Made by a program: the position numbers and the translations under genes
Shown here: in pieces, positions 53,356 to 64,000 of the stretch
Layout of the letters: every line of letters starts with the position of its first letter
How positions within the stretch are numbered: the stretch's first letter is position 1
Assembly: GCF_003314975.1 (NCBI RefSeq)
Contig: NZ_QNRF01000007.1
Location: forward strand, 62,001-126,000
Source of the DNA: Marinomonas aquiplantarum
Lineage (GTDB): Bacteria > Pseudomonadota > Gammaproteobacteria > Pseudomonadales > Marinomonadaceae
DNA: 64,000 bases
Reading direction: 5' to 3'
The notes under the pieces: model-generated
Database searches by the model: none
What the model saw: only the letters and a program-made list of their open reading frames with translations
Told to the model about the DNA's origin: nothing

Positions 53356-55305
53356 ATGAAAAGAATCAATCTTTTATCGCCACGTCTTGCTAACCAAATC
53401 GCTGCAGGTGAAGTGGTTGAGCGCCCAGCCTCTGTGGTAAAAGAGTTGCTGGAAAATAGTTTGGATGCTGGCGCTTCCCAATTGGACATTGATGTAGAGC
53501 AGGGTGGCGTGAGGCGAATTAAGATTCGCGATAATGGCGTCGGTATCGTAAAAGACGATTTGTCCCTTGCTCTAAGTCGTCATGCCACCAGTAAAATTGT
53601 CACACTTGATGATCTTGAGGCGGTGAATACTTTAGGTTTTCGTGGTGAGGCGCTGGCCAGTATTAGCTCAGTATCGAGAATGCATCTCACCTCTCAGGCG
53701 GAAAACGAGAACGAAGCTTGGCGCGTAGAAGCAGAAGGCAAAGACATGGCGGCAGCAATTCGTCCAGCGTCGCATCCGCAAGGCACCACAATTGATGTAC
53801 GTGATTTGTTTTTTAATACGCCTGCGCGGCGCAAGTTCTTGCGCACCGAGAAGACGGAATTTTCACATCTTGAAGAAGTGGTCAAGCGCTTGGCGTTAAG
53901 TCGTTATGAGACAGGTTTTCGTCTGAGTCATAACGGCAAGCAAGTCTATGACTTACGTCCTGTGACGGATCAGCTGCATGCTGAGCATCGTCTAGCGACT
54001 TTGTTAGGTAAAAAGTTCATTGAGAATTCCTTAACGCTGGATGTAGAGGCGGCGGGTCTGCGCCTTTGGGGATGGATAGGTTTACCGACCTTTTCACGTT
54101 CTCAGGCTGATCTACAGTATTTCTTTGTGAATGGTCGAGTGGTTAAAGATAAGTTGGTGGCGCACGCTGTACGTCAAGCCTATCGTGATGTTTTGTACAA
54201 TGGTCGTCACCCGACCTTTGTTTTATATCTTGAATTAGACCCGTCTACAGTGGATGTGAACGTGCACCCGACGAAGCATGAAGTGCGTTTTCGTGATGGG
54301 CGTTTGGTTCACGACTTCTTATTCAGTCGTATCCACAAAGCCATAGCGGATGTTCGACCAGAATCGGATTCTGCTCCAACTGGTGTGGCGGACAGTCAGG
54401 ACGGTTCTGCCTCTATTGCTGCAATATCAGAGCAGTCTGCATTGCCATTAGCTAATCGCCCCGCCGCTTCCAGTATGGATTGGATGCGTCAAACGGGTTA
54501 CCAAGGCGGCTCTCAAGTAAATTCGCAAAATCCAAGTGGTGATTCCATTCGTAGCCAGTTAGAAGGGATGCAGAGGCTTTCAGGTTACGCGGGAGAGCTT
54601 GCTCAGTCTGGTGCTCAACTCACTGAAGAAATTGACCCTGATACAGGTGAAATTAAAACGGTGGCAATGGCTCAATCGCCTTCGCCTTTTCATCATGTGG
54701 CAGAAAACGATTATCAAAAAGTACCACCGTTAGGGTATGCCGTAGCACAGATACACGGTGTGTATATTCTCTCGGAGAGTGAGCAAGGGCTGATCGTTGT
54801 AGATATGCATGCGGCTCATGAGCGGATCGTTTATGAGCGTATGAAAAATGCATTTTATGAAAAGAACATATCCACTCAACCTTTGTTGGTGCCGATCAAT
54901 ATCTCGGTTTCACAAAGCGAGGCTGACTTAGTTGAAGAAAACGGTCAGGTGTTTGAAGCATTTGGGTTTAAGGTTGAGCGAACTGGTTTGGAAAGTGTCA
55001 TGGTGCGAGAAGTGCCTATTATCCTCATTCGTGGTGATGTTGAAAATCTAGTGCGAGATGTTATTAGTGATTTGTCCACCAATGGTGTGTCGGATTTATT
55101 GGAGTCACGTGCCAACGAATTGATGGCATCTATGGCGTGTCATGGTGCAGTACGTGCCAATCGTAAGCTCACAATTGAAGAAATGAACAGCTTGTTGCGC
55201 GATATGGAAGTGACGGAGCGCAGTGGGCAATGTAACCATGGACGGCCGACTTGGGCATACTTGAGTATGTCTGACTTAGACAAACTCTTTTTACGAGGTC
55301 GCTAA
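53356..55305 (+). CDS. mutL: DNA mismatch repair protein MutL
   Basis: Coordinates mismatch repair between MutS and downstream nucleases. 649 residues. N-terminal GHKL ATPase: Ala-Gly-Glu-Val-Val-Glu-Arg-Pro near 16, [10 protein letters not shown] near 29, Asp-Asn-Gly-x-Gly near 58, Gly-Phe-Arg-Gly-Glu-Ala near 93. A Ser/Gln-rich linker (about 340-440) leads to the C-terminal dimerisation domain. The DQHA(x)2E(x)4E endonuclease motif reads Asp-Met-His-Ala-Ala-His-Glu, so Gln is replaced by Met and endonuclease activity is uncertain; this fits bacteria with a MutH-like or unknown nick source. One base before miaA. Confidence 0.96.
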   Translation: MKRINLLSPRLANQIAAGEVVERPASVVKELLENSLDAGASQLDIDVEQGGVRRIKIRDNGVGIVKDDLSLALSRHATSKIVTLDDLEAVNTLGFRGEALASISSVSRMHLTSQAENENEAWRVEAEGKDMAAAIRPASHPQGTTIDVRDLFFNTPARRKFLRTEKTEFSHLEEVVKRLALSRYETGFRLSHNGKQVYDLRPVTDQLHAEHRLATLLGKKFIENSLTLDVEAAGLRLWGWIGLPTFSRSQADLQYFFVNGRVVKDKLVAHAVRQAYRDVLYNGRHPTFVLYLELDPSTVDVNVHPTKHEVRFRDGRLVHDFLFSRIHKAIADVRPESDSAPTGVADSQDGSASIAAISEQSALPLANRPAASSMDWMRQTGYQGGSQVNSQNPSGDSIRSQLEGMQRLSGYAGELAQSGAQLTEEIDPDTGEIKTVAMAQSPSPFHHVAENDYQKVPPLGYAVAQIHGVYILSESEQGLIVVDMHAAHERIVYERMKNAFYEKNISTQPLLVPINISVSQSEADLVEENGQVFEAFGFKVERTGLESVMVREVPIILIRGDVENLVRDVISDLSTNGVSDLLESRANELMASMACHGAVRANRKLTIEEMNSLLRDMEVTERSGQCNHGRPTWAYLSMSDLDKLFLRGR

Positions 55306-55306
55306 A

Positions 55307-56239
55307 ATGGCTAAACCGCAAGTGGTGTGTTTGATGGGGCCAACTGCCTCGGGTAAAACTGGCTTGGCTGTTGAGCTGGCAGAGCAGCATAATTTTGAGA
55401 TTATCAGCGTAGATTCTGCTCTGGTATACAAAGGGATGGATATTGGTACAGCAAAGCCGGATGCAGAATTGCTGGCCAGAGCGCCTCATCGTTTAATTGA
55501 TATTATTGACCCGAATGAGTCTTACTCCGCAGCAGATTTTGTTGTTGACGCTGTGGCGCATGTTGAAGACATTTTGTCGAAAGGCAAGACGCCATTATTG
55601 GTCGGCGGCACCATGATGTATTTCAATGCTCTGCAAAAAGGTTTGGCGGATATGCCAAAAGCAGACGCAGAGTTGCGACAGCAGATTGAATTAGAGGCGG
55701 AGCAAAATGGCTGGGCCGCATTGCACGCAGAGTTGGCAGCTATAGACCCAGAGGCTGCTGAACGTATTCACCCAAATGATCCGCAACGACTGCAGCGTGC
55801 GTTAGAGGTCTATCGGTTAACCGGTAAAACCATGACCCAGTGGTGGGCCGAGCAAGAAAAAGTGGCCTTGCCATTTGATATGATCAATATGGCGGTGATG
55901 CCGAAAGAGCGTAGCGTATTGCATGAGCGTATTGAGTTGCGCTTTCACCAAATGATGGAACAGGGCTTTTTGGCAGAAGTAGAAGCCTTGTATCGTCGTG
56001 GGGACCTTACCATTGATATGCCTTCTATGCGTTGTGTTGGTTATCGTCAACTGTGGCAGTATTTAGAAGGTGACGATTTGTTAGAAGATGCTATCTTTAA
56101 AGGAGTCGTTGCTTCGCGTCAATTGGCGAAACGACAGCTGACTTGGTTGCGAGGCTGGGAAGATTTGATGATTTTTGACAGTTTATCGAAAGAACTTACC
56201 TCTGAGGCCTTGAATTACATAGAAAGCAGGATTATATAG
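55307..56239 (+). CDS. miaA: tRNA dimethylallyltransferase
   Basis: Isopentenylates A37 of tRNAs reading UNN codons. 310 residues; P-loop Gly-Pro-Thr-Ala-Ser-Gly-Lys-Thr near 11-18, Asp-Ser-Ala-Leu-Val-Tyr near 36, Ala-Pro-His-Arg-Leu-Ile-Asp near 59, Val-Gly-Gly-Thr-Met-Met-Tyr near 99, and [10 protein letters not shown] near 160. It starts one base after the mutL stop, so translation is probably coupled. Confidence 0.97.
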   Translation: MAKPQVVCLMGPTASGKTGLAVELAEQHNFEIISVDSALVYKGMDIGTAKPDAELLARAPHRLIDIIDPNESYSAADFVVDAVAHVEDILSKGKTPLLVGGTMMYFNALQKGLADMPKADAELRQQIELEAEQNGWAALHAELAAIDPEAAERIHPNDPQRLQRALEVYRLTGKTMTQWWAEQEKVALPFDMINMAVMPKERSVLHERIELRFHQMMEQGFLAEVEALYRRGDLTIDMPSMRCVGYRQLWQYLEGDDLLEDAIFKGVVASRQLAKRQLTWLRGWEDLMIFDSLSKELTSEALNYIESRII

Positions 56240-56328
56240 GGGAAATAATAAAAAATTTGGTGTAGTATCTACGGTATTGTTTTTTCAATATTTAATTTAT
56301 TAGTTTTCGCTTTTTTAAGGAGATTCCG

Positions 56329-56574
56329 ATGTCAAAAGGGCAATCATTACAAGACCCTTACTTAAATGTTCTACGCAAAGAAAGAGTACCTGTTTCTATC
56401 TTTCTTGTGAATGGAATTAAACTTCAAGGCCAGATTGAGTCATTTGATCAGTTTGTGATTCTTTTGAAAAACACAGTTAGCCAAATGGTATACAAACATG
56501 CCATTTCGACTGTTGTGCCTTCTCGTACTATCCGCATGCCGTCTCCTGATCAGCCGGAAGATGCCGCTGAATAG
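56329..56574 (+). CDS. hfq: RNA chaperone Hfq
   Basis: 81 residues; hexameric Sm-like RNA chaperone for small RNAs. Sm1 [19 protein letters not shown], and Sm2 Tyr-Lys-His-Ala-Ile-Ser-Thr are all conserved, including proximal-face Lys/His. The C-terminal tail is short and acidic (Asp-Gln-Pro-Glu-Asp-Ala-Ala-Glu). AAGGAG site; the 89-base AT-rich leader may hold a promoter of its own. Confidence 0.98.
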   Translation: MSKGQSLQDPYLNVLRKERVPVSIFLVNGIKLQGQIESFDQFVILLKNTVSQMVYKHAISTVVPSRTIRMPSPDQPEDAAE

Positions 56575-56607
56575 TTTGTCTGACAAGACAAACAGAGGAA
56601 TATAAGA

Positions 56608-57897
56608 TTGTTTTTTGAACGCCCTGATAGTGGTGAAATTGCTGTTGTGGTCCACATTGATTTTAACGATCAAAGCGAAAGCTATGGACCAGAAGAGTTT
56701 GTTGAGCTTGCTATGTCGGCTGGTGCAGACCCTGTTGCTGTTGTTACAGGGTCCCGTCAGCGTCCTGATGCCAAGTATTTTGTTGGTAGCGGGAAATTAG
56801 ATGAAATTAAAGATATTGTTGATCACGAAGAAGCCCAAGTGGTGTTGTTTGATCATGCCTTATCGCCATCTCAAGAGCGTAACTTAGAAAGTGTTTTGAA
56901 ATGTCGAGTGCTTGACCGTACTGGTTTGATACTGGATATTTTTGCCCAACGTGCTCGTACTCATGAGGGTAAGCTGCAAGTTGAGCTGGCTCAGTTACAA
57001 CATATGTCCACCCGTCTGATTCGAGGTTGGACTCACTTAGAACGCCAAAAAGGCGGCATCGGTATGCGTGGCCCTGGTGAAACCCAGTTGGAAACGGACC
57101 GTCGCTTGCTTCGTGTACGCATTAAATCCATTCAGAAACGCCTTGAAAAAGTCGGCACGCAACGAGACCAAAGTCGTCGTTCTCGTGCACGTTCTGCTGT
57201 CCCTACTGTGTCTTTAGTGGGCTACACAAATGCGGGTAAGTCGACATTGTTTAACCGTATTACTGGCTCTGAGGTGTATGCGGCGGACCAATTGTTTGCG
57301 ACACTGGATCCGACCTTGAGACGCCTAGACATTGAGCAGATTGGTTCGATTGTTTTGGCAGATACGGTTGGCTTTATTCGCCAATTGCCACATAGATTGA
57401 TTAAAGCGTTTCAGGCGACTCTAAAAGAGTCGGCGGAAGCGGATTTGTTGTTGCATGTGGTTGATGCTGCTGACATTTCACGTGATGATAATATGCATCA
57501 TGTGGATGCTGTGTTGGAAGAAATTGGTGCGGACGAAGTGCCAAGTTTGTTGGTTTTTAATAAAATTGATGCACTTCCTACGGCTGAGCCACGTATAGAT
57601 AGAGATGAGCAAGGGAACCCAAGACGAGTTTGGTTGTCTGCTCGTGATGGCGATGGTTTAGAATTACTAAAGCAAGCCATTGCAGAGTTGTTGGCAGTGG
57701 ATGTGTTTACTGAAACATTGAATTTGCCGAGTCATTATGGACGCCTACGCGCTATGTTGTTTGAGCATGGAGCGGTTACGTCAGAGCGTTTTGATGAAAA
57801 TGGCCATTTTGTGTTGGATGTAAAACTGCCTAAGAAAGATTATTTACAGATTTTAGCTCGTGTTGGTATGTCTGAAGATCAGATTGTAGCAGCATAG
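56608..57897 (+). CDS. hflX: Ribosome-associated GTPase HflX
   Basis: GTPase that splits stalled or hibernating ribosomes. 429 residues; N-terminal HflX domain (about 20-180; Phe-Asp-His-Ala-Leu-Ser-Pro near 87), then the G domain with Gly-Tyr-Thr-Asn-Ala-Gly-Lys-Ser-Thr near 208, Asp-Thr-Val-Gly-Phe near 252 and Asn-Lys-Ile-Asp near 318. The start is TTG (Leu codon read as Met) with AGAGGAAT upstream; the conserved N-terminus (Phe-Glu-Arg-Pro) leaves no better start. 33 bases after hfq. Confidence 0.96.
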   Translation: MFFERPDSGEIAVVVHIDFNDQSESYGPEEFVELAMSAGADPVAVVTGSRQRPDAKYFVGSGKLDEIKDIVDHEEAQVVLFDHALSPSQERNLESVLKCRVLDRTGLILDIFAQRARTHEGKLQVELAQLQHMSTRLIRGWTHLERQKGGIGMRGPGETQLETDRRLLRVRIKSIQKRLEKVGTQRDQSRRSRARSAVPTVSLVGYTNAGKSTLFNRITGSEVYAADQLFATLDPTLRRLDIEQIGSIVLADTVGFIRQLPHRLIKAFQATLKESAEADLLLHVVDAADISRDDNMHHVDAVLEEIGADEVPSLLVFNKIDALPTAEPRIDRDEQGNPRRVWLSARDGDGLELLKQAIAELLAVDVFTETLNLPSHYGRLRAMLFEHGAVTSERFDENGHFVLDVKLPKKDYLQILARVGMSEDQIVAA

Positions 57898-57936
57898 GTC
57901 ACTGGAATTATCATTAAAATAAAGTGGAGATGTAGT

Positions 57937-59181
57937 ATGGCCTGGAATGAACCGGGTAATAACGACAACGACCCATGGAATCCAGATAAAAACCGTAATA
58001 ATGGTGCTGGTCGCCCAGATGAAGGTCGCGATAAAGAGAAGAATAACGATCCTTGGGGTCGTCCATCTGGCGGAAAAGATCAAGGACCACCTGATCTTGA
58101 CGAAGCCTTTAATAAATTGATGGACATGCTTGGGGTTAGAAAATCTCGTAAAGGCGGCGGCTCAAATGGTGGCGGTCCTGGTTTGTCTGGCAAATTCAGT
58201 GGCGGTTTGATTGCTATTGTGTTTTTGGCTTTGTTCGCGCTTTGGGCGGCAACTGGTGTTTATCAGGTTGACCAGCAGGAGCGAGGCGTGGTGTTGCGTT
58301 TGGGTGAATATCATTCGACTGTGATGCCGGGTTTGCATTGGAATCCACCAATGATTGATTCCGTTAGCAAAGTCAATGTGACAAAAGTACGTTCACATGA
58401 TCACAAAGCGCTTATGTTGACTGTAGATGATGCGATTGTTGAGGTTGGTGTGTCGGTTCAGTACTCAGTACAGAATCCGAAAGACTTCTTGATCAATGTG
58501 CGCAATCCAGAAGAGTCTTTGGCTCAAATGACAGAAAGTGCACTTCGCCATGTTGTGGGTAGCTCAGAAATGGGGCAAATCCTAACAGAGGGGCGTGAGT
58601 TGTTGGCTGATGAAGTGAAAACACGTATTCAGTCTTACAGTGATTTGTATGGCACAGGCCTGCTTATTTCTAAAGTAAACGTTGAGAACACTCAAGCGCC
58701 AACTCAGGTGCAAGAGGCTTTTGATGACGTTATTAAGGCAAAAGAAGATGAGTTGCGAGTGAAAAACGAAGCCGAATCTTACGCTAATGGTGTGATTCCA
58801 GAAGCGCGTGGTCGTGCTCAGCGTATTCGTGAGGAAGCGGAAGCTTATCGTTCTGAAATTGTTGCTCGTGCGAGTGGTCAGGCTGATCGTTTTGATCGTT
58901 TGTATCGCGAATATACTAAAGCACCTGAAGTGACTCGTCGTCGTTTGTACATCGAAACAGTTGAGTCTGTTTATAAAGACGTTAACAAGGTTGTTGTTGA
59001 TACCGAAGGTGGGAATAACATGATGTACTTGCCGCTTGATCAATTGATGAAGCAGTCAGCAGCGTCAGCCAGTGGTTCTTCAAACTTGGGGTCGTCTGAT
59101 ATTAGCAGTCTAACTGATCAGGTGTTAAACGAGTTGCGTAAGCGCCAAGGTGTCACCGTTCGCAGAGAGGGTAGAAATTAA
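57937..59181 (+). CDS. hflK: FtsH-associated membrane protein HflK
   Basis: Forms with HflC the SPFH-type cage that regulates FtsH protease. 414 residues: Gly/Asn/Asp-rich cytoplasmic N-terminus (about 1-85), one TM helix (about 88-108), a periplasmic SPFH domain (Gln-Gln-Glu-Arg-Gly-Val-Val-Leu-Arg near 113) and a long coiled coil rich in Ala/Glu/Arg (about 265-330). Overlaps hflC by one base (TAATG), so the partners are translated together. Confidence 0.96.
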   Translation: MAWNEPGNNDNDPWNPDKNRNNGAGRPDEGRDKEKNNDPWGRPSGGKDQGPPDLDEAFNKLMDMLGVRKSRKGGGSNGGGPGLSGKFSGGLIAIVFLALFALWAATGVYQVDQQERGVVLRLGEYHSTVMPGLHWNPPMIDSVSKVNVTKVRSHDHKALMLTVDDAIVEVGVSVQYSVQNPKDFLINVRNPEESLAQMTESALRHVVGSSEMGQILTEGRELLADEVKTRIQSYSDLYGTGLLISKVNVENTQAPTQVQEAFDDVIKAKEDELRVKNEAESYANGVIPEARGRAQRIREEAEAYRSEIVARASGQADRFDRLYREYTKAPEVTRRRLYIETVESVYKDVNKVVVDTEGGNNMMYLPLDQLMKQSAASASGSSNLGSSDISSLTDQVLNELRKRQGVTVRREGRN

Positions 59182-60062
59182 TGAAAGGCTTTTCTTTTGT
59201 CGTTTTATTTGTACTTCTTCTTGTCGTTTTGGTGGGGTCTCAGACGTTATATGTCGTGAAAGAGACTGAGCGCGCCGTTGTTTTGCGTTTTGGTGAGATC
59301 GTTGAAGACGATGTGCAGCCAGGTTTGCATTTCAAACTGCCGATCATGAACGAAGTGAAGAAGTTTGATGCGCGTATCCTAACAATGGATTCACGCCCAC
59401 AGCGTTATTTGACTCTAGAGCAGAAAGCCGTTGTGGTAGATTCTTACGTAAAATGGAAGATTGATTCCGTTGCTAAGTTCTATCAGGCCACTTCTGGTGA
59501 CGAGTTTGTTGCGAATCGTGTCTTATCATCGCGAGTAGACACAGGCTTGCGTAACAAGTTTGGTGAGCGAACCATGCACGAAGTGGTGTCTGGTGAGCGT
59601 GATTTGCTGATGACGGAGTTGCGTGATGACCTTAATCAGGTTGCGCAAAACGAATTGGGTATTTCCATTATTGATATCCGTGTGAAGCGAATTGACCTTC
59701 CGCCAGATGTGAGTGAGTCGGTTTATCAGCGTATGCGTACTGAGCGTGAGCGTGAGGCTCGTGAGCACAGATCGAAAGGTCTAGAGCTAGCAGAAGGTAT
59801 TCGTGCGGATGCGGATCGTCAAAAAGTCGTTTTAGAAGCTGAAGCTCAACGTGATGCGGAGATGATCCGTGGTGATGGTGACGCAAAAGCAGCGGCTATT
59901 TATTCGAAAGTTTACAAGCAAGATCCAGAGTTCTATGAGTTCTATCGTAGCTTGCAAGCCTACCGTGAAAGCTTTCAGGGTAATGGTAATCTGTTTGTTC
60001 TTGAGCCTGATAGCGAGTTTTTCAAATATTTGAATAGCTCTGCAGGCGATGGTTCAAAATAG
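59181..60062 (+). CDS. hflC: FtsH-associated membrane protein HflC
   Basis: 293 residues: N-terminal TM anchor (about 4-24), SPFH domain (Val-Lys-Glu-Thr-Glu-Arg-Ala-Val-Val-Leu-Arg near 25) and a charged coiled coil (about 190-250) with Arg-Thr-Glu-Arg-Glu-Arg-Glu-Ala. Pairs with HflK; its transcript is closed by a hairpin 62 bases downstream. Confidence 0.96.
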   Translation: MKGFSFVVLFVLLLVVLVGSQTLYVVKETERAVVLRFGEIVEDDVQPGLHFKLPIMNEVKKFDARILTMDSRPQRYLTLEQKAVVVDSYVKWKIDSVAKFYQATSGDEFVANRVLSSRVDTGLRNKFGERTMHEVVSGERDLLMTELRDDLNQVAQNELGISIIDIRVKRIDLPPDVSESVYQRMRTEREREAREHRSKGLELAEGIRADADRQKVVLEAEAQRDAEMIRGDGDAKAAAIYSKVYKQDPEFYEFYRSLQAYRESFQGNGNLFVLEPDSEFFKYLNSSAGDGSK

Positions 60063-60123
60063 ATAATCGCGAATAATCGTACGACAAGCCTATTTGTTAA
60101 AATAGGAAACATGGTACTATTAC

Positions 60124-60149
60124 AAAAACCGGGTCAGGCCCGGTTTTTT
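60124..60149 (+). terminator. Intrinsic terminator after hflC
   Basis: AAAAACCGGG pairs with CCCGGTTTTT (10 bp, 5-base loop) and ends in a T run. Confidence 0.9.
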
Positions 60150-60172
60150 AATGGTTGGAACAAAGAGAATCT

Positions 60173-60370
60173 ATGCAGGAATTGTTGCAGTCGCTACTGG
60201 TTGGCGTCAGCCTTTTATTGATCGCTGAGGGGATTTTGCCGTTTCTCGCTCCACATTTTTGGAGAGAAATCATGGCAAGGGCTGTCGCAAGCTCGGATTT
60301 TAATCTACGTATTCTGGGGGCGGTTAGTATGTTTCTTGGAGTAGTACTTCTTTTGCTGACACGAAGCTAA
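60173..60370 (+). CDS. DUF2065 small membrane protein
   Basis: 65 residues with two hydrophobic helices (about 4-24 and 43-62) around a short polar turn containing Trp-Arg-Glu. It matches DUF2065 (YjeT-like) proteins, which sit between hflC and hisZ/purA in many gammaproteobacteria. The function is unknown; context suggests a membrane quality-control link but that is inference. The ATG at 60173 is preferred over an upstream TTG. It lies after the hflC terminator and 12 bases before hisZ, so it is the first gene of the hisZ-purA transcript. Confidence 0.85.
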   Translation: MQELLQSLLVGVSLLLIAEGILPFLAPHFWREIMARAVASSDFNLRILGAVSMFLGVVLLLLTRS

Positions 60371-60382
60371 GAGGATAATTTA

Positions 60383-61552
60383 ATGACATTAGCAGATCGC
60401 TGGTTACTCCCAGAGGGAGTAGACGAAGCTTTGCCTGAGCAGGCTGCTAAAATAGAACACCTTAGAAGAACTCTGCTTAATCTCCATCAAAGTTGGGGAT
60501 ATCAATTAGTAATACCTCCTCTTTTAGAGTATCTGGACTCCCTTTTGACGGGTGCTGGCTCAGACCTAGAAATTGAAACCTTCAAAGTAATTGATCAGTT
60601 ATCTGGTCGTTTGATGGGGGTGCGCGCTGACTTTACATCGCAGGTTGCTCGTATCGATGCGCATTGCCTTAAAGAAGAAGGTGTGCAGCGTTTGAGTTAT
60701 TGCGGCAGTGTATTGCGTACTGTGCCATCAGGTTTGGATGGTACACGTTGCCCAATTCAATTAGGTGCTGAAGTGTATGGTCACGGTGGCGTTGAAAGTG
60801 ATATCGAGGTCTTGTCTTTGATGTTGCAGACTCTGTCCGTCGCTGGATTGTCAAATGTGGTGTTGGATCTTGGTCATATAGATATTGTGAACGGTGTTGT
60901 ATCGGCTTGCCAGTTAAGTGCTGAGCAAGAAAGTAAATTAGCCGATTTATACCGATCAAAAGATCTGCCTGAGCTTGAGCGCTATGTTGAAACCTTAGGG
61001 CTAAGCGAAGAGCAGTCAGTTTGGTTGACTGAATTACCACGTCTCTGTGGTGGTCAGGAAGTGCTAGAGCAAGCGGACACATTGTTGGCGCCAATTTCTA
61101 CGCCGGTAAAAGAAGCCATTGCCTTGTTGAAAGAAATGGCCGCGGCGATTGCACAGCGTTTCCCAGCGGTTGGCTTGCATTTTGATTTAAGTGATTTGAT
61201 GTCATACAGCTACCACACTGGTGTAGTGTTTGCGGCTTATGTGCCAGGTCACGGCAATGCGATCGCTCGCGGCGGTCGTTATAACAATATTGGTCAAGTG
61301 TTTGGTCGTTCGCGTCCTGCGACAGGGTTTAGTACCGATGTGAAGGCTTTGGTAAGTCTTACTGAAGTTGAGGTTGCTAAGTCAAAAACAGTCGTGTCAC
61401 CAGTGAGTCAAAGTGTTGAACTTTGGCAAAAGGTCAATGCATTGCGTGCTGAAGGTTATCGGGTGATTGAATCCCTTGATGATGTGGCGGCGAGCGAAGC
61501 AGATTATAAGCTGGATTTGGTGGATGGCGCATGGCAATTGCTGCCACGTTAA
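60383..61552 (+). CDS. hisZ: ATP phosphoribosyltransferase regulatory subunit
   Basis: HisRS-like protein without aminoacylation activity that activates the short-form HisG in the first step of histidine synthesis. 389 residues; class II synthetase-like core with Gly-Val-Asp-Glu-Ala-Leu-Pro near 12, Asp-Phe-Thr-Ser-Gln-Val-Ala-Arg near 88 and Ala-Arg-Gly-Gly-Arg-Tyr-Asn near 296. The position between DUF2065 and purA is the conserved hisZ place, and it implies a short hisG elsewhere. Confidence 0.95.
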   Translation: MTLADRWLLPEGVDEALPEQAAKIEHLRRTLLNLHQSWGYQLVIPPLLEYLDSLLTGAGSDLEIETFKVIDQLSGRLMGVRADFTSQVARIDAHCLKEEGVQRLSYCGSVLRTVPSGLDGTRCPIQLGAEVYGHGGVESDIEVLSLMLQTLSVAGLSNVVLDLGHIDIVNGVVSACQLSAEQESKLADLYRSKDLPELERYVETLGLSEEQSVWLTELPRLCGGQEVLEQADTLLAPISTPVKEAIALLKEMAAAIAQRFPAVGLHFDLSDLMSYSYHTGVVFAAYVPGHGNAIARGGRYNNIGQVFGRSRPATGFSTDVKALVSLTEVEVAKSKTVVSPVSQSVELWQKVNALRAEGYRVIESLDDVAASEADYKLDLVDGAWQLLPR

Positions 61553-61581
61553 CGCAAGACTTTTCTTTAAGAACTATCTAA

Positions 61582-62895
<1,314 letters not shown>

Positions 62896-62929
62896 GTTAT
62901 TCTATTTTTGACTTGATTGTTTTGTAAAG

Positions 62930-62955
62930 AAAGCCGCAGTTTTGCGGCTTTTTTG
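62930..62955 (+). terminator. Intrinsic terminator after purA
   Basis: AAAGCCGCA pairs with TGCGGCTTT (4-base loop) followed by a T run. Confidence 0.92.
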
Positions 62956-63110
62956 TTTCTCTAAATAGGTTCGTTCAACTTATTAGTATTCTTTGTAAAT
63001 AGAGTGAAAAGAGGGGCGCGAGTGGGACTCCCTCTAAGGTAATCTTTACAATTGAATTGATGGCATAAAAACGCCGACATAATAAAGAATAGAGGAAGAG
63101 GATATTAGTT

Positions 63111-63809
63111 ATGATGAAGTTATTGCTTGCGGATGATGATGCGCGCTTATCAGATTTGATAAAGGAATATTTTGACGGCGAAGGTTATGAAGTAGTGCAT
63201 GCTTGGAATGGTCGTGAAGCACTGGAATTAATGGCGAATGATATGCCGGATATTGTGATTCTTGATGTCATGATGCCTGAACTGGACGGCTTTGAGACCC
63301 TTAAACAAATTCGCAACAAAAGCTCAGTCCCTGTCATTATGTTGACTGCCAAAGGTGATGATATCGATCGGATTTTGGGATTAGAAATGGGTGCGGATGA
63401 TTACCTGTCTAAGCCATTTAATCCTCGTGAATTGTTGGCGCGTATTAAGGCTATTTTACGTCGCGCTAGTCAAGAAAGAGAAGATGATCCTACCGCTGAT
63501 ATTGAGCTAGCGGGTGTTTTATTGCGTCGTAAAGATCGTACTGTGTATTTAGAAGGTGAATTGGTTGAATTAACCACCTCTGAATATACCTTATTAGAAT
63601 GTATGTTAATGGCGCCAGGGCAAGTGTTAACGAAACAAGAGTTGTCTGAAAAAGCCTTGGGTCGAAAATTGACTATGTATGACCGTAGTTTGGATATGCA
63701 TATTAGTAATTTGCGTAAAAAAATAGGCAATTTAGAAAATGGTGATCCTCGTATTAAAACGGTTCGAGGTGTGGGTTATATTTTTGTTTCAAATGATCAA
63801 GGCGCATAG
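63111..63809 (+). CDS. cpxR: CpxR-like envelope-stress response regulator
   Basis: 232 residues, OmpR family. Receiver with Asp-Asp-Asp at 8-10, phospho-acceptor Asp in Ile-Leu-Asp-Val-Met-Met-Pro near 53, Thr near 81 and Lys in Leu-Ser-Lys-Pro-Phe near 103; winged helix from about 130 with Ala-Leu-Gly-Arg-Lys-Leu and Asp-Arg-Ser-Leu-Asp-Met-His-Ile-Ser-Asn-Leu-Arg-Lys-Lys, characteristic of CpxR. GAGGAAGAGGA precedes the ATG; a second ATG follows immediately. The kinase gene starts 6 bases after the stop. Confidence 0.88.
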   Translation: MMKLLLADDDARLSDLIKEYFDGEGYEVVHAWNGREALELMANDMPDIVILDVMMPELDGFETLKQIRNKSSVPVIMLTAKGDDIDRILGLEMGADDYLSKPFNPRELLARIKAILRRASQEREDDPTADIELAGVLLRRKDRTVYLEGELVELTTSEYTLLECMLMAPGQVLTKQELSEKALGRKLTMYDRSLDMHISNLRKKIGNLENGDPRIKTVRGVGYIFVSNDQGA

Positions 63810-63815
63810 TTATTC

Positions 63816-64000
63816 ATGAAAAACACTTTTCTGCGTGTGTTTCTGGTAGTGCTTCTCTCCAATATTATTGTGGTAAGTATTGGTTTGGGGATGGTGCATT
63901 TTATTCAGAAGCAAAATCAAGTTTCCGCTGATCTTTTGGGCGATATCGGTGTTCAGTTGGTTTCAAGTTATGAACAATTCGGTGTCGAATCTTTAGAGGA
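63816..64000 (+). CDS. cpxA: CpxA-like sensor histidine kinase (N-terminus only)
   Basis: Only 61 codons lie in the window. They show a short basic start (Met-Lys-Asn-Thr-Phe-Leu-Arg), a first membrane helix (about 6-26) and the beginning of a periplasmic domain. Position directly after cpxR makes it the partner kinase; catalytic domains lie beyond the window edge. Confidence 0.75.
   Translation, partial: MKNTFLRVFLVVLLSNIIVVSIGLGMVHFIQKQNQVSADLLGDIGVQLVSSYEQFGVESLE

Noticed and set aside
62995..63009. CpxR box upstream of cpxR (GTAAA-N5-TGAAA)
   Set aside because: Only the first half matches GTAAA; the second is 3 of 5, too weak to claim autoregulation.

Overview
The window looks like a chromosomal segment of a marine gammaproteobacterium of the Oceanospirillales/Pseudomonadales type. 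Marinomonas is my best guess; no rRNA is present to confirm it. The guess rests on gene order: queA-tgt-yajC-secD-secF, psd, motA-motB, rsgA, orn, and tsaE-amiB-mutL-miaA-hfq-hflX-hflK-hflC-DUF2065-hisZ-purA follow the order known from Pseudomonas-like genomes. A complete glycine-betaine demethylation unit (gbcA/gbcB/gbdR) also fits. I see no insertion sequence, prophage, CRISPR array or rRNA.

Region 1 (1-9300) is a nitrogen-scavenging locus with two divergent transcripts. The leftward one encodes a SsuABC/TauABC-like ABC importer, a cytidine/guanine-deaminase-fold enzyme and a 2-oxoglutarate/Fe(II) oxygenase of the isopenicillin N synthase family. The rightward one encodes xanthine dehydrogenase xdhABC. 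The shared 391-bp spacer carries sigma-54-type -24/-12 elements facing both ways. Region 2 (9400-19100) is mixed: a YjbR-like protein, MscS, an orphan 578-residue lipoprotein, a DUF1127 protein with a divergent LysR regulator, a Cache-domain chemoreceptor, an alpha/beta-hydrolase lipoprotein lacking its nucleophile, and pssA.

Region 3 (19100-23300) is the betaine unit: gbcA and gbcB are divergent, and gbdR follows with a sigma-54-like promoter and a possible NtrC site. Region 4 (23300-31100) holds a polyprenyl-linked glycosyl-transfer set (GT39, GT2 and a separate GtrA), a two-component system, a pirin, a 4-oxalocrotonate-tautomerase homologue, a DMT exporter and a VOC protein. Region 5 (31100-38400) is an asparagine-to-fumarate module (asparaginase, aspartase, AGCS symporter, divergent HTH regulator), then a tiny DUF2986 gene, a LysR regulator and a DMT exporter.

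Region 6 (38600-64000) is housekeeping: tRNA-Leu(CAA), queuosine biosynthesis, SecDF-YajC, phosphatidylserine decarboxylase, an HDOD protein, the flagellar stator, ribosome assembly and RNA turnover, then the long amiB-to-purA cluster. It ends in cpxR and a cpxA cut by the window edge. Between orn and tsaE a TSUP-family transporter lies where relatives usually carry queG and nnr.

I see no clear wholly new multi-gene system. The best leads are the oxygenase/deaminase/importer operon with a non-canonical metal motif and divergent sigma-54 promoters, the hydrolase lipoprotein with Ala in place of the nucleophile, a chemoreceptor with an altered amino-acid motif, and the orphan lipoprotein. All functional calls are by reading motifs; no database search was run.
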